64,000 nucleotides of DNA from Populus alba (GCF_005239225.2 NC_133294.1:4154001-4218000); one strand, 5' to 3'; shown: positions 1 to 14,012, numbered from the stretch's first letter. Translations and numbers: made by a program. The notes: generated by a model not told the origin, from the letters alone.

Positions 1-183
1 AAAATAAAATAAAATACTTAAGATTTCTTCATTGTTTCATGATTTTTTTTCCAAATTTAACCATCAATCATTGACACACAACCTGCTTTAATTTCCTAGA
101 TAAATGTCGTTTATTTCTATTGCTTATAGCTAGAGAGACTACCAATTATCGTACATTAATTGTATTTTACTTTTCTGATGTAG

Positions 184-3100
184 GTACGAGGCACAGTTTG
201 TCCAATCTATTGTGGAGAACGTCTCAAAGACTTTGGATCGAAAAATATTTCATTTGCCTTTTCATTTCAGTGGTAGAGATTCTGTAATACAATATATCAA
301 CTCATGGTTGCAAGATAGGTCCCATAGTGCTGCCATTGCTTTACTCTATGGAATTGGTGGAGTTGGAAAGACTGCCATAGCCAAGAATGTTTATAACCAG
401 AACTTTTATAAATTTGAAGGAAAGAGCTTTCTTTCAAATTTTAGAGAAAGGTCAAAGGAATTCAAGGGTTTAGTTTGCCTACAGAGGCAACTTCTTTCCG
501 ACATCCTAAAAAAGAGTGTTGATGAGATAAATGATGTTGATGAAGGAATTTTGAAGATTAAGGATGTAATATGTTGTCGAAGAATTCTTATTGTTCTAGA
601 TGACGTTGAGGAAAGGGACCAATTCAATGCAATCCTTGGCATGCAAAATTGGCTTTGTAAAGGAAGCAAAATCATTGTAACGACCAGAAATAAGGGTCTG
701 CTTTCAGCTAATGATGAGTGGGTCAAGTGCAAAGTTGAACCTCTAGATAACGGAAAATCACTTGAGCTTTTCAGTTGGCATGCCTTTGGACAAGCTGACC
801 CTGTTGAAGGTTTTGTAGAGGACTCTTGGAAAATAGTGAATCATTGTAATGGACTTCCATTAGCCCTTCGTGTTATTGGTTCTTCATTATCTGGTAAAAT
901 TCGAGAAGTATGGGAAAGTGCATTGCATGAAATGGAAGTGATTCCAAATTGTGAAGTTCAAAAGATTCTTCGAATAAGTTACGACTCTCTTGATGATGAT
1001 TACCAGAAGAACTTATTCCTCGATATTGCTTGTTTCTTCAATGGAATGGATTACAATTATGCTGTTAGGATACTAGATGGGCTCGGTATAGGTGCAAGAT
1101 TCAGGATTGACAATCTCATCGATAGATGTCTTGTAGAAATTGTTGAAATCAACACTGATAAAAGGTTGTGGATGCATCAACTCGTAAGAGATATGGGAAG
1201 GGAAATTTCTCGTCAAGAATCACCCCAGTGTCAAAGAATATGGCATCACATGGAAGCTTTTACAGTTTTGAATGAAACAAGTGTAAGTACCTGTTTTTGT
1301 TTTCCTATCTGCATGGTATTTAGGCGTCTTAAAATGTTCATGCTTTTACTATATTGAAAGAAACTACTGTAAGTACCTCATTTTGTTTATTCTTTTACTT
1401 TCTTTTCTCATATACTTTTAATATTTTTGAAGCAGGATGCTGAAAAATTGCGTGGCCTTACCATTGATATGCATGCATTCATGGAAGATAATTGTACCAA
1501 AGCTATCTGTGGTGATGCAATGGTTCGCCACAAGCATAACTTCTTTCAACATTATCGTCTTCCTACGTTCCCCTCTCGAGAATGGCTTTCTGACCTTTTC
1601 TTCGGGGAACAAGTACAAAGTGGTCAAGCAAGTTTGTTACCCGTCCTCAGCACGGATGCTTTGAGAAAGATGCAAAATGTAAAATTTCTCCAACTAAATT
1701 ACCTGAAGTTCCATGGAAGTTATGAACACTTCCCTAAGAATTTGGTATGGTTATCCTGGCATGGATTCTCTTTGAGATCCATACCAAACCAATTATGCTT
1801 GGAGAAGCTTGTGGTTCTTGATCTATCCAGAAGCAGTCTAGTTGATGCTTGGAAAGGAAAATTGGTATGTATCTGGTCTCTCTCCATAGCTATCACTTTT
1901 ATTTTCAATTGATAACAACTAAAATCGAGTGTTTTTGCAGTCTCTTCCAAAATTAAAAATACTTGATCTGCGTCACTCACATGGCCTCATTAGAACCCCA
2001 GATTTGTTAGGTCTGCCAAGACTTGAAAATCTAATACTTGAAGACTGCATCCATTTGGTTCAAATTCATGAATCTATTGGAGATTTACATTGTCTCATGA
2101 TGTTAAATCTGAAGAATTGTAAGAGTCTCGTGGAGCTTCCAGAGGCAGTGAGTCGATTGAATTCACTTCAAGAGCTTTATTTAAATGGTTGCTCAAATCT
2201 TGACAGCCTGAATATGGAGTTAGAGCATCATCAGGGACACAGGTTGCTTCAAAGTGATGGATTTGTTGCTAGTACATCATACATTTCATCTTTGTCGTTG
2301 AAGCTATTGTTTCCCTCTAGGTTTTCAGCAAGGAAAACTTCGAGATTTACATTGCCACACTCCTTGACGAGACTAGATTTAAGTGGAACTCCAATTCGTT
2401 TTCTTCCAGAAAGCATTAAGGACCTCAGTCCACTCATAGCCCTGACTTTAAGAAATTGCAAAATGCTTCAGACCCTCCCAGAGCTTCCATCCAATTTGTC
2501 TTCGTTAGACGTGTCTAGTAGTTATTCACTGCAAACAGTTCCAAATCTAATCCCTTGGACTGTAGTGTATGATTGTGATCAATTAGTTGACATCCAAGAT
2601 TCGATGAAGCTAGAATTAATCCAGAAGGCTGACTCACACATGTTCAGAATAATGGAAACGGTCAACGCTCAAATACAGCCCTGGATATTTCAGGTCCTCA
2701 CACACCCGTTTTATTGTATTTCAAATCTATATTTGTGTACTTTTCCAGGAAAATTCTTCCTTTGCTCATTTTATAATGGACATCGTTTTGATGGTACAGG
2801 TAACAGTTTTTAAGGGCGTATTCAACGTTGTCTTAGCTGATGAAGATGGGATGTTTAAGTTCTATGAGGAGGAGGAGGAGGAGTGGATAATTCAGAAAGA
2901 GTTTGTGGGCTGCCTGTCATTCCAAATAGCCTCACCTGCTGCTCATCGGATATGTGGTTTTAATCTATTCACAAGGTTTTGTACCACGTCAGAAACCCTT
3001 CTCTGTGGTTCTGTTTATCTCGAAATCAGAAACAATACCAGTGGTCGATCCTTGTTTTGTCCCGCCTCTTTCTCTCCTAGTGGCTACAAGCACGGGAATG

Positions 3101-3543
3101 CTGTACTCCAATCGCTAAGCCACTGGAAATTAGGGGGCGATGATCCTACATTTGATAATGGTGATGACGTGAGCATTTCAGTGCTTCCACTTGATCCAAC
3201 TATTCAAATAATGATGGTTGGTGTCCTATGGTTGCATGAAGAGGAAGGAAATGGTGATGATGATGATATCCAATCAAAGAATAAAGTTATCACATCCCAA
3301 AGTAGTAGCTCATCATACAGGGAAGCTATCACAACCCACAACAGTAGCGATGATGATGATGTACATCTAGCCAATGTAGAAACAGCTACTCATATTTTTA
3401 GGAATTATTCCTGTGCTGCGCGTTATAATCCTGGCAACTTGGAAGTATGTTCGTGGTTATTTGAAAAGAATGGTGAGAGGGTATTAATAATCTATTATAT
3501 TTTAAAGCAATTAGATATTTGGTATTATATTTTAAGGCTTTAA
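184..3543 (+). CDS. TNL immune receptor, partial (TIR exon left of window)
   Basis: Intracellular NB-ARC/LRR receptor of the TNL class. Exons read by GT-AG borders and phase: 184-1282, 1436-1864, 1941-2693, 2800-3543; all join in frame and give about 1007 residues. Positions 1-183 are the end of intron 1 and match intron 1 of the TNL at 36953-40897. Visible NB-ARC motifs: P-loop GIGGVGKT, kinase-2 LIVLDDV, RNBS-B KIIVTTR, GLPLAL, RNBS-D FLDIACFF, and MHQL where MHD is usual. Exons 3-4 hold short LRRs beginning with the FPKNLVWLSWHG segment. Exon 5 encodes the post-LRR C-terminal domain (CGFNLFTRFC, FDNGDDVSIS) and an acidic Asp-rich stretch. No stop or frameshift is seen, so it is probably functional if the missing TIR exon is intact. 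A reading that starts with GTG at 212 is only a fragment of exon 2; the true exon begins at the splice acceptor. Confidence 0.9.
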
Positions 3544-6303
3544 TTGTCAAGGCTTCCTCACAAAGTTCATGTCATTATCTAGTCTTTTTTTTATTGTAAC
3601 CACTGTTGATTAGACTCTGCAATTTTTTTTTTGTTTTTGTCATTTGATATGGATGAGTTTTGTGCTTATTTTTCTCGGTAGGGATATTGGAAGAAAAAGG
3701 GAGGCATCTTTGTTTAGCCTCTTGCATGGTTGGTGGCGCTGTAAGAGAGAGGGGTTGATTCTTTCGAATTGCGGAGGAGATCAGCGAGCAACAGATTATC
3801 TCGTGACACATTTGTCTTCACTCAGGTCTTTCTTGTTGTTTTTGCATTTCAAGTTATTTTCTTCGATGTGATTGTTTGAAGATTCTCTCAAGGCTTTTTA
3901 GGCTTATTATATAATGAGATATTCTTTTGGATGAGATTAATTCATTTGCCATGGCACGAAATTGTTTATTTTCAGCATTTTTGTGTTTGCTGTTAAAGAA
4001 ATCATGGTCATGTCTTTTTGGTGTTGGTTCTTGGTTTTTGAAAGATAGTCTGTTTTAATTATCCGTAAGGCTGTAAAAAAACAAAAAAGACATGTTTATG
4101 GTTTTCTTGGTTTTAGAAAATATGATTTTATCAAGATAAGTCTTTGAAAAATAAGGTGTGGCTGCCACCTTCCAATCACTAGATTTTCTTTTATGGGATA
4201 AAAAAAACAGTAAATTACTCCATAGAGTACATGGTAATGATTAACGCGTGTTAAGGATGTAGTTGTTGGGGTCTCCATTGACAAAGCCACCATGGTGGTG
4301 ATGAACCTTGATGGTGAAAGTGTTTCAAGATGATAATGACAACACACAGTAGCCAAGTGACATGGAGGATGGAAAGGGATGGAAAGTTGGTGATGGCTGT
4401 GGAAAAAAGGCAGAGCTTTATTTGTGGCAGTGTATAGTAGTGCTCGACTAAGTGTTTGAGTGTTGCAGCTTTCCTTCTTCATCAGTTTTTTTTTTCTTCC
4501 CCTGCTTGCTTCCTCATGGGTTCTGTTCTGTTGCTCCAACTTTTTTCTCTTTGTGTCTTTGTGGTTTGCTCTTTTTATGAAAGATTGATGACTTTGCTTT
4601 TGCCTTTTTTCTTTTTTCCAGTTTATTTTATCTTTAACAGCTTTCATTCTTCCTTCGGAGATGTTGGTTAGGTTTCTTTGTTTAAGTTGGATCTCTATAG
4701 GCAGATTCGCTTCTGTTTTTTTTTTTTGCCTTCTTTTTCCCCCTCCCATATATTTATGCCCAAATTGAGGCATTGTTTGCTGTATTTTCCCTACAATGTT
4801 TGTTTAAATTCAGGAGATGGTTCGTGTTTACATAGATTTTTGTGTAGGAATTTCTTCATCCCTGTCGTGTAAATAATTTATGGGTTTCAAACTCTTTATA
4901 ATTCAGGAGATGGTTCGTGTTTATATAGATTTTTGTGAAGGAAAATTTCCCACCTGCTACTGTGGGAATTCAATATCAATACTTTTGCTTGAATGTCATT
5001 TATGGTTGATGACCTCTTTTTTTCCCTTTTCACAGTTTGGGTGTTAGATTGGAAGGCAGCAACACACCAGCTTTTTGGATATATAGTCGCCTTGATGCCC
5101 TACTCTCGATTCAGTTCATATGGCTGATTTCTATAGTTTTAATCTATGAGCAGTTTAAATGCAGTCAGTGCAAAGTGTTCTTCAACCAATACTACCAGTA
5201 GGTGTTTTTAGCTTGAACATTGTGAAAAATTAGAAATCAGTTCTGGATTGTGCATTAAGTGTAGGTCTGCTTAGAAGTTGAGATGAGAAGATGAAGGCTT
5301 AAGCTGAAGCAGACCATGGAAATGTACAGCTTGCAAAGAAGCACTTTCTGCAAAAACGAAACTAGTTCCATTTCATCATCAACTGCACAAAAAAATTGAA
5401 AGAAGTTGGCTGTCATTGAACTCAATCCTGCATTTGAACATGAACTCAATTGGCTCAGGAAGGAACTTAACTGAAGATATCAACGTCTCCAAAGATTACC
5501 CCTTGCGAAGTGCGGGCATCAAATCTAAGTGTGTGTGTGTATAAAGGTTCAGAAAATTTTCTTCACGTACGGCTCATGAACTTTTTTTCATTCAAACCCG
5601 CTGGGGCCAAAAGCCTATCATGGACCCACATTGTTATTGTTATTGAATTTTTCTTTTTAATTCAATTTAATATCTGATAAAAAAAAACAACGTTAATAAA
5701 TTTATTAAATCCAAAGAGAAAAGGTGATAACAATGACTTGGAGAAAAAATATTGCCAAAAAGAAAAATAATTATAAAATTGAATTAAAAAAATATTCAAT
5801 ATCAAAAGAAAAATATAATTGAGTTAATTCGAGTTAACATGACAAACTCCCAACTCGAGTCATGATGTTAGACCATCCTTATAGAAAATAAATAAAAATA
5901 AATAAAAAGGTTCAATTTTTAAAAAATCAATAATTAAAGATGAAATTAAAAATTATAAAATCGGTGTAAAAAAGATAAAAATAAAATATCAATTTCAATT
6001 CGGGTTAATATTGGATACCTCGATCCAGGTTAAGATAACAAAATGACCGCATTGAAAATAAAAATTATGAAACGCAAATCTCAACCATCAAATTGTTAAA
6101 GAATAAAATAAAAAAAATTAATTTCAAAAAAAAAAAAAAACAAAAAAAAATCATTGAAATGAATGAGGACCAAATATTGAACACATAAAATAATGTAAAA
6201 TGTCTGAGTCAATCTAAGTTAGCATGATGTTGGGTTATCCTCATAGAAAGCACATCAAAAAAATAAAGAAGTTCAATCCTTAATAAACCTAATATTGAAA
6301 AAT
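3544..6303. other. Gene-free 3' flank of first TNL
   Basis: The 3' untranslated and intergenic region of the first TNL. It contains T-rich and A-rich tracts and several short open frames of low complexity on both strands (for example 4096-4773 on the minus strand, rich in Lys and Gln). None carries a recognisable domain or convincing splice context. From about 5690 the sequence becomes very AT-rich, with a degenerate repeated phrase (gagttaacatga ... gatgttagaccatcc) near 5820 and again near 6210, which looks like an old decayed repeat. Confidence 0.5.
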
Positions 6304-6710
6304 AAAATTAAAGCCCAAATTGACTTAAAAATCAATTTTTCTTACAATCAAACCCTCTACAAATTCAATTAAATTTGCAATAAAATCCAATTAAGTCCAT
6401 AAACATCCAATTTAGGACTTTTCTCTTCAAATTGAATTTTCTTTTCCAACAAGGCTCTCATCATGCTATCAAATTTTTAATCTTTGTATTTTTGTCCTCC
6501 TTAATTAATTTTTCTGACCATTTCCTGAGCACTCTCGCCTCCTATTATTTTTTTCTAATTTCTTCCGACTATATATTTATTTATTATTACTATTTATTAC
6601 TATTTTATTATTTATTTCATTATTTATTTTATTATTTTATTATTATTATTTTTTTGTTATTATTATATTTTTTTTATTTTTGTGTGGGGACCCAAAAATG
6701 GGTTGCAACA
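6304..6710 (-). repeat. Decayed LTR remnant of element-B family
   Basis: The sequence follows the last ~350 bases (as written on the + strand) of the element-B LTRs at 28540-28885 and 35930-36270. It shares AAAGCCCAAATTGAC, the TTCCGA-like stretch and the terminus GGGGACCCAAAAATGGGTT-CAACA. It is diverged and carries an expanded AT-rich segment at 6570-6680. No partner LTR or internal region is visible nearby, so it is a fragment of an old insertion in the same orientation as element B. Confidence 0.75.
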
Positions 6711-7031
6711 TATGGTTTTGTTTTTATCTTTTATATAGATAAATTTTTTTAAAATAAAAATATTTATTTTTATATGATATTTTAAATGTGTAGCCTTACA
6801 TGTTATTCCTTTATTTCTTTTTATTTTATTCAATCAATTTAATATCCTATTTTTCAAGATTAAATATCTTGATCTATATTTGTATCTTGGTTTTTTAATT
6901 TTTATTTTTAGATATCATTAATGATTATTTATTTATTTATTAGTACACATAATTGTTAGTTCATTTGATTACATGTGTGCTTAAACTTTTTGATTTGTTA
7001 TATATTTTGAATTATAAAAATACATTGAAAA

Positions 7032-7076
<45 letters not shown>

Positions 7077-8950
7077 CCAATAATAGAGTATAAAATATAA
7101 ATATTTAACCAATAATAGAGTACGGATCACATAGATTGTTATGCATGCACAATAAGACATCATATTCGAACTCGATAGCCAAATACTTCAATTATTCGCC
7201 ACTAGCAAAGAATCCAAAACACATCACCACACCCACCAGACCACCTTGCAATGCATGATAATATGAATAATTTAAGATTAGTCAGGCTGAATAATTTAAA
7301 ATTGTGAGCTACAATCTCAACAGGAGTCTTTCTCATCATCATCCCTCTTCAAACGCATCCCCATCGTGACCCTGCTTTGTCAGAAACATCGCACAAAACT
7401 TTTCAGTGATAGGAAGTCGAATATGTAATCCATAACTTATTAAGTTTTTTTAATGTTCTTAATTGTATGAATTTTGTTGTTTGAATTTTTTTCATATGAG
7501 AAAATTTTGTTGGAAATTAGTTGTTTTCTTTTCAATTTTTTTTTTAATTAAATTAAAAAATCCAAGGACATAATTGAACTTTAAAAAGGTTTAAGTGGCT
7601 TGATCAGGAGCTAAAATGAAAGAAAAATAAAGTTTAGAAGTCAATTTGTTAGAAATTAAAAGAATCAGTAAGTCTAGAGACTTAATTGAAATTTGGTTTA
7701 TGTTAATTAATGCAACTAGGGATTTAATTGAAGAAAAAACAAAGATTGAGAATCAATTTGTGTCAAGATTCTCAATCTGTGTCAAGATTGCAATAATTAA
7801 AGGTTCAAAGACTAAAATGAATGGGTGTTGAAGTTTTGAGAGGCAAATTAATTTAATCAAGGGTTAAATCAAAAGAATTAAAAGTATAAAAGGGAAATTG
7901 AGGATGAAATTAAAGAATATCAAGACCAAAGACCATATTGTAAAAGACACTAAGTGCTCAATCAAAGAAATCAAGTGGCATGATTGAAAAGATTATTAAA
8001 GATTGTAACCAATTGAGGGTTTGTTTGTAAAATAACAAGAAAATAGAGGCCAAAATTGACTTTCACTTATTAAAAACATTTTTAGGTAATTAGTTCAGAA
8101 TTAAACTCATTTACCTGCAATTGGCTAATTAACATACAATTTGAAACATAATAAAGGTTGCCCATTAAATATATGCATTAATAGAAATAAATTAAAAAAT
8201 AATAATCTTCAAACTTGGTCAAATACAAGTTGAGTGAACTCTTCACTCAAGGGAAACAAATTGAATAAAATCAATTGATTTGTAGCAATCTAATTTAAGT
8301 TATTTTCTCTTGTATAGAGGAGGTGTTGCTAATTTATTTTTTAAAAATAGAAATGGTTTATGACATCTTAATTTTTTTAATTTGTGTAGATGTTAAGGGG
8401 AAAGTTAATCGAGTGTTATATGAACATGATCATTGCTAGTTTTTCTTGTAACGCTTCTGACGACCATGAATTATTAGGTGCCAACCAAGAATAAACACTT
8501 GAAAGATAGACATCCACTTACAATGCTAGCTCGTTGAGTACTTTTAGAGTGAAATTTTAAACGGGATTTTTATTATTTTTTTATTTTTTTATTCGGTCAG
8601 AAATTTTTGATATTACATATTTCATCACTATCTATTTCAAAAATAAATGGCATAAATTTTCTATCTTATTGGTGGAATATTTTTTGTAGGTATTTTCATA
8701 GCTATTTGCTAGTTTTCTAGTAATGAAACGACTAAAAAAGAAAAATTGCATTAGTCCTAAATGTTAATTAGGAGTAAATTGAAAGCAATCCCTCTTTGTT
8801 TTTAGTATGATCAGATATCTTTGCTCAACTACTTGAAAGACATTTGATACAGTACGTTTTGGTCTCACCCGAAGACAATATTTTTTTTTAATTAATTTAC
8901 CACTTACAACTGCTTGTTGTTTGGTCTACTAACGATGTTTTATGAAAAAA
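6711..8950. other. Gene-free AT-rich intergenic DNA
   Basis: No coding signal is seen. The stretch about 7550-8060 repeats phrases such as 'gggatttaattgaag' and 'gacttaattgaaat', which resemble the reverse complement of the 'caattaagtcc' tracts of the element-B LTR, so it may be a still older LTR remnant in the opposite orientation. The rest is simple AT-rich sequence. Confidence 0.4.
7036..7074. repeat. (TA)n microsatellite
   Basis: Uninterrupted run of alternating T and A of about 38 bases. Confidence 0.95.
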
Positions 8951-11390
8951 AAAAACATTTATAAAAGCATGTGAGGTCAGAGAAACTGATTGGAATATAC
9001 AGGAGATGTTTTAGAAAATGGCAATTAGACGTAATCGAAAACTAGGAGAAATTAATGGCAAACACATATAAAATTTAGAGATTTAATATTATGTTATTAA
9101 AATAAAGGGATTAACTAAATAATAATTAGCCTTGGCTAACAGATATTATGTTATATCAATTTTAAAACCATTCGCCCATGTCTTGGACCCAGTTGTAGAC
9201 TTGCTCTGAGGACACATCTAAAATAAATTCCGGGTAGCTGCGTGATCCAATTAACTTTAAGTCAATTATTTTATAAAAATAAAATAATTTTATTTTTTGT
9301 TTTAAAAGTAATTATTTGATGTTGATCCCATTCAGTTTCATTGGAAGTTAACAAGATTTAGTTAAATTAATATTTTTTATTTAAAAATAAAATAATTTTT
9401 TTTTTAAATAATTATGTGATGTTGATCCGATTCAATTTCATCGGGAGCTAGCAAGATTTAATTAAATTAATATTTTTAAAAAATTTAAATTTTATTTATA
9501 AAAAATATAATTCACGAGTTTTTTGTACCTGAGAATAAACCATTAAACACCTCAAATTCCATCGTATTCATACCGACGCAGTGAAAGGTTTTTATTGGGC
9601 AGAGGGTGATGCTTCTCATTTCTATGCTAAAAATATTGGACACTTCATTAGCATCATCGATTGCATTTCTCATTTCTATGCTAAAAATTAAATAGGCAAG
9701 TTATTTGATGTTTTGATGATTATTAATTATATGTTTAGGTTAATAATCTTTTTTTAAGCTCAGAAAGCAAATGATTAAGGGTAGAAAGACAGTTATTATT
9801 TTTTTTTTTTAAGGTTTAGAGATTTTTAAATAATAAAATTAATAACTTTTTGGTAAGAAAATTGCAATCAATACCAGATAAAAATGAACGTACTCTATTA
9901 AGGAATATTGCACTGGAAGCAGTAAAAAGCACTGTAAAAGAAATTATACACATCAATTATGTATACTTAATTATACCCATGGTGCTCTAAATATATGTGG
10001 GAAGAAAAATCCTTAAGAACAAGAAGGTCATGAAAGAAACAGAAATGATGTGAATAGCCATAAACTTCTCCTCTTAATTAGATTTTTCTAACTTGATTCT
10101 TACTTCAGGATGTCACTATCCATCAGCTTCTGGAGTTTATTTTCTAACTTGATTCTTACTTCACCAAAATTTTCCATGCATAACTGGTCAAGCCTAGACA
10201 TTCCGACTTTCTGCTTCCGCCATTAGCCATGGAAAATTCAGTGTGCATTTGTATAATCAAATAGATTAGTGATTATATTCAACATCCAAGTCTTGATCAA
10301 AATAAAACCAAAAAAGTCCTCACGCGGAAACGTTCCATACCATAGAGAGAGACGTGCCAGCAATAAATTCGTTGTCCGACATTTTCCATGGAAAATTCAG
10401 TGTACATTCGCCCTTGTAGGGATGACTTGTCTTAAAATTACAATCCACCCTTTCTCTCTCAATTTTAAAACCATTCGCCCATGTCCAGGCCGGTAGTAAC
10501 TTGAGTGTGTCTGTTTTTTAAGTAGTTTTTGTGGTTATGATTTAAAAAATATAAGTTTTAAAAAAGTGTAATTAATTAATATTAGTTGAATTTAGATATT
10601 TGTTTGGTAAAAATTGTGATTGAAGTTTATGTGCAACAAAAAACATGTATAAAATATTTGGTGGTTGTGTGGTTGCGGTTGTTTTTTAAAGTGCTTTTTA
10701 CTTGGAAATACATTAAAATAATATATTTTAATTTTTAATTTTTTTATATTAATACATCAAAATGATCTAAAAATACCAAAAAAATATTAATTTGAAGCAA
10801 ATGAAAAAAATAAAAAATTATCAAATTTTTTCAAAAGCGCTTTTGAAACGCAAAAACAAACAGTATTTTACGAAACTCGGTTAAAAAAGCATGTAAAAAC
10901 TGATTCACGGAAACTGCGTTTAAAACTCAATTTTTTAGTGGACCCCGCAGTATAAAACATAATTTTATCAAATACCCTGCTATGTTTTGTGCACGCCTAA
11001 ACATTCCGACTTTCTGCTTCCGGCATTAGCCATGGAAAATTCCTCACGCGGAAACGTTCCATACCATACAGAGAGTGGACTTGAGGGGATGACTTGTTTT
11101 AAAATTACAATCCACCCTTTCTCTCTCAATTTTGAGCAAATTAAAAAAAAAAAAAAAAAGGTCCTAACGCGGAAATGGTCCGTACCACAGAGACTTTAAA
11201 GGTTGATTTAAAAGCAGAAAATTGATGAACTGATAAGAGAACATCAGCGAAGGGAAAGTGAAGATTGCAGGTAACTCTGCTTATCTCTTTTAGTATTATG
11301 TTATATTGTGGAATGTAACTCATCGACCGATTTCGTTGGTTCAGCATAGAGATTTAATTTATCATATGCTTATCTCGTTTGGTTTTGTTT
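8951..11390 (+). repeat. Duplicated TNL upstream region, first copy (no gene attached)
   Basis: About 2.4 kb that recurs at 11391-11431, 24906-26286 and 36276-36770, i.e. in the region leading to the TNL at 36953. Shared blocks include GTGAGGTCAGAGAAACTGAT (8971 and 11399), the 'ttcgcccatgtcttgg' block (9170 and 25040), the 'gacattccgactttctgctt' block (10198 and 26220) and the TNL leader 'gagaacatcagcgaaggg' (11238 and 36522). The copy ends with the leader but has no TIR exon; the next copy starts directly. About 490 bases at 10490-10985 are absent from the second copy and look like a small AT-rich insertion of unknown class. Confidence 0.85.
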
Positions 11391-11426
11391 GTAGCATGTG
11401 AGGTCAGAGAAACTGATTTGAATATA

Positions 11427-11431
11427 TAGGA
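11427..11431. repeat. Target site duplication of element A (left)
   Basis: TAGGA directly before the LTR start TGTTGC; the same five bases follow the right LTR at 24901-24905. Confidence 0.93.
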
Positions 11432-14009
11432 TGTTGCTACCCAATTTTTGACCCATCTTTTTAATAAATTTTTCGAAAAATCCAAAAATAGTGAAAAACA
11501 ACAAAAATCCAAAAATATGTTTTTAATATATTTGCAATGTTTTTAGCATTTTCAACGTCGTTTAAAAAGAATTTAATTTTTCAAAAGATTTTCAAACGCG
11601 TTCGACTTTTCACGCGTCGTTTTTAAAATCATTGATTTTCCTCATCGAGTCGACGTTGATATTGCTCGTTTTCAAAAAAATACAAAAAAACAAGAAAAAT
11701 CAAATTTTACAAAAAAAAAAGAAAAAAAAAGGTTAAGAGACCAATTTTGAGACCCAAATAATATTTTGCAGGGAGTTTTGAATATTGGAGGGGGAGGCAA
11801 CCTAAGAACTTTTTTTTTTTTTTTTCTCTTCACCCGAAAGCAGCCGCTCCCCCTGGCCCAATACCATTTAATCCCTCTCTTTTAGCTGAAAATTAGGGAC
11901 TTAGCCCCCCACCCATGGTCTTCTTTTCCTTGTTTCCCGCCGACATGGAGGCCCCTCCTGATGAGGAGAGCCCCTATTTCTTCTCATCCCAAGCGATGTC
12001 AGAGAGGGGGGGGGGATTGGTGAATTTTTTCGGGACTCGAAGGCAGTGGGCAGAGACCCACGGATGTCCCTCACCTTTTGAATTTTCTTCTTCTCCCTGA
12101 ACCGGCCAAAAAACACAGCCGAGAGCCCCCTCACTCTTCCAGTCCTGGCCCCATTTTCTTCTCCTTTTCCAGCCAACAAAACCGGAGCAGCCACCACAGC
12201 CGGAGCAGCCACTACCGCCGGTTCTCTCCTCTTTCAACCACAAGACAGCCCCATCTCCGCCTCTTAATCGCCAACTCTCCCCATTTTTCCAGCCAATCGC
12301 ACACAGACCCCTCCCCCCAAACGGCCACTCATTTTTTTCTCTTCTTCAATCTCTCCACAGCCGATCACCAAGACAGCAGCCTGCTCATCAAATTTTTCCC
12401 TTTTTTCTCACCGAACCCCACTGCCCAGACGATCCCCTGCCTCTGATTTTGTTTTTCTTCTTCCCCCCGGAGGATCTGCCCTCCAGCGATCTACCTTCCT
12501 CCTCCCCGCAGACCAGCGGCCATGTCAGCTCCACCGTAGCTTCAACAGCCTGAGCTCAGCCTCACGCCGGACAGGGACCAGACGAGGGGCCAGACCGTCC
12601 ACAGAAACCGAACCGACCCCCTCCTGGCCGATCCATCCCAGCAGCTGCTTCTCCCCGCAGACCCGTGATCATCAACGCCACCACAAACCAGATCGGCCTC
12701 CAGCAGCGCCGTCCGCACCCGAAGCAGAGGAGAAAAAGAACACCGCAGACCCATTTGTAGATCCGAAACGGAGAAGAAGACTTGAGAACAGATCCGGGAA
12801 AGAGCAAGAAAAATTAAAATCTACTGTTGTTGCGTTTTCTGGACTTTGCAGGTGGCTCTACTTGACACCGCCGGCGAGGAAAGGACGAGGGGAAGAAGGC
12901 GATCCGGACCCCCCCGCTGTTGGATTTTTTTTCTGGTGGCGGCGGCGCGTGGAACCACGCGCCGCCACTGTTCCTGCTCCCAGAAATCAAGCTGAACACT
13001 TTTCCGGCGGCAGAAGGCTATCCCTGTAATTTCAGTCGGTTTTGGGGTTAATTTTTGTAATTGTAATTGTTTAATGTAACATTTGTGAAATTTTGAGTTT
13101 TTTTTTATAGTTTGTATTTTATATAAATGTGGATGTAAAAAAAGAAAAAAAAAGAAAAGAAAAGAGGAAGTGATAAATAATAATAATAAAAAAAAGAAAT
13201 GTTTGTGTGTGTTTGTATTTTTTTTTTTATGTATGTTATTGAATAAATAAAAAAAAGGAATTTAAATGTTTTTTTTGTTTTGGGCGGGCTGGAACATCAG
13301 CCCAGCCCATTGCGGCTGGGCTGAGTCCAGCCCTGTTGCGTTTTGGGCCAGAACATCAGCCCAGCCCATGCGGGTGGGCTGAGTCCAACCCTGTTACCAG
13401 AGGGCTGGAACACCAACCTAGCCCATGTGGCTGGGCGGAGTCCAGCCCCTTTTCACCCCGGGCCTGAACATCAGCTTAGCCCATGCGGCTGGGCTGAGTC
13501 CAGCCTTGTTGCCTTTTGGGCCGGAACATCAGCCCAGCCCATGCGGCTGGGCTGAGTCCAGCCTTGTGGCTGGACCAATACAGGCCCAGCCCACGAAGTT
13601 TGAAAGTGAATGTGGTGTGTATTTTTGTTTATGAAATTTTTTTTTTTATGATAAAATTGCAAGAATAAAGAAGAATTTAATATTCTGATTTAATCACGGA
13701 TAAAGAATCATGAACTTACATGTAAGTTGTATTTTCTAAAATTCGATGAAAGAACAGAATTTTTAAAACTTCTTTAACACATCAAGTCCGCAAAGCAGCT
13801 TACCTCAGGTAGGGTGCGTTAGGGGTGCTAACACCTTCCCTAACCACAACCAGTCCCTTACCCGCGATCTCTGACAAGACCAGTACATCAGGTTTCCTAG
13901 TAGCCCTCAATGAATTACTAGGTGGCGACTCCAAAGAACCAAATCAGCAAAACAGAACGAAAAATCGCCAGCCGATGCCGCGCGCCGGATTTTTTTAGGG
14001 GGTGCGACA
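11432..14009 (+). repeat. 5' LTR of element A
   Basis: Begins TGTTGCTACCC and ends GGTGCGACA. It contains a C-rich central part (11900-12990) whose open frames on both strands are low in complexity and have no domain. It also carries a GGCCC-rich tandem segment (13285-13590). The final ~250 bases, including GGTGGCGACTCCAAAGAACC, are related to the corresponding end of the element-B LTR. Confidence 0.95.
13285..13590 (+). repeat. Tandem ~67-bp GC-rich repeats inside LTR A
   Basis: Five tandem copies of a unit containing CAGCCCA, a six-base spacer and TGGGCTG, i.e. an inverted repeat able to form a stem, separated by 'gagtccagccctgttgc'-type spacers. The same array is repeated in the 3' LTR at about 24175-24480. 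Open frames crossing it (for example 13343-13555) only reflect its composition. Confidence 0.85.
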
Positions 14010-14012
14010 GAA

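Noticed and set aside
212..1357. GTG at 212 as the start of the first TNL
   Set aside because: The exon extends upstream to the acceptor at 182-183 and continues the TIR-to-NB-ARC linker (YEAQFVQSI) seen in the other TNLs.
3644..3871. Possible extra 3' exon of the first TNL
   Set aside because: The other TNLs end in exon 5, and this frame has no similarity to any part of them.
4096..4773. 225-codon minus-strand open frame behind the first TNL
   Set aside because: Lys/Gln/Asn-rich N-terminal part, no domain, no splice or promoter context; the plus strand is ordinary T-rich flank DNA.
12078..12999. Open frames of 60-122 codons on both strands within LTR A (and copies at 22774-23889)
   Set aside because: Pro/Ser-rich or Arg/Gly-rich compositional frames in C-rich LTR sequence, no domains, present because stops are rare in GC-rich DNA.
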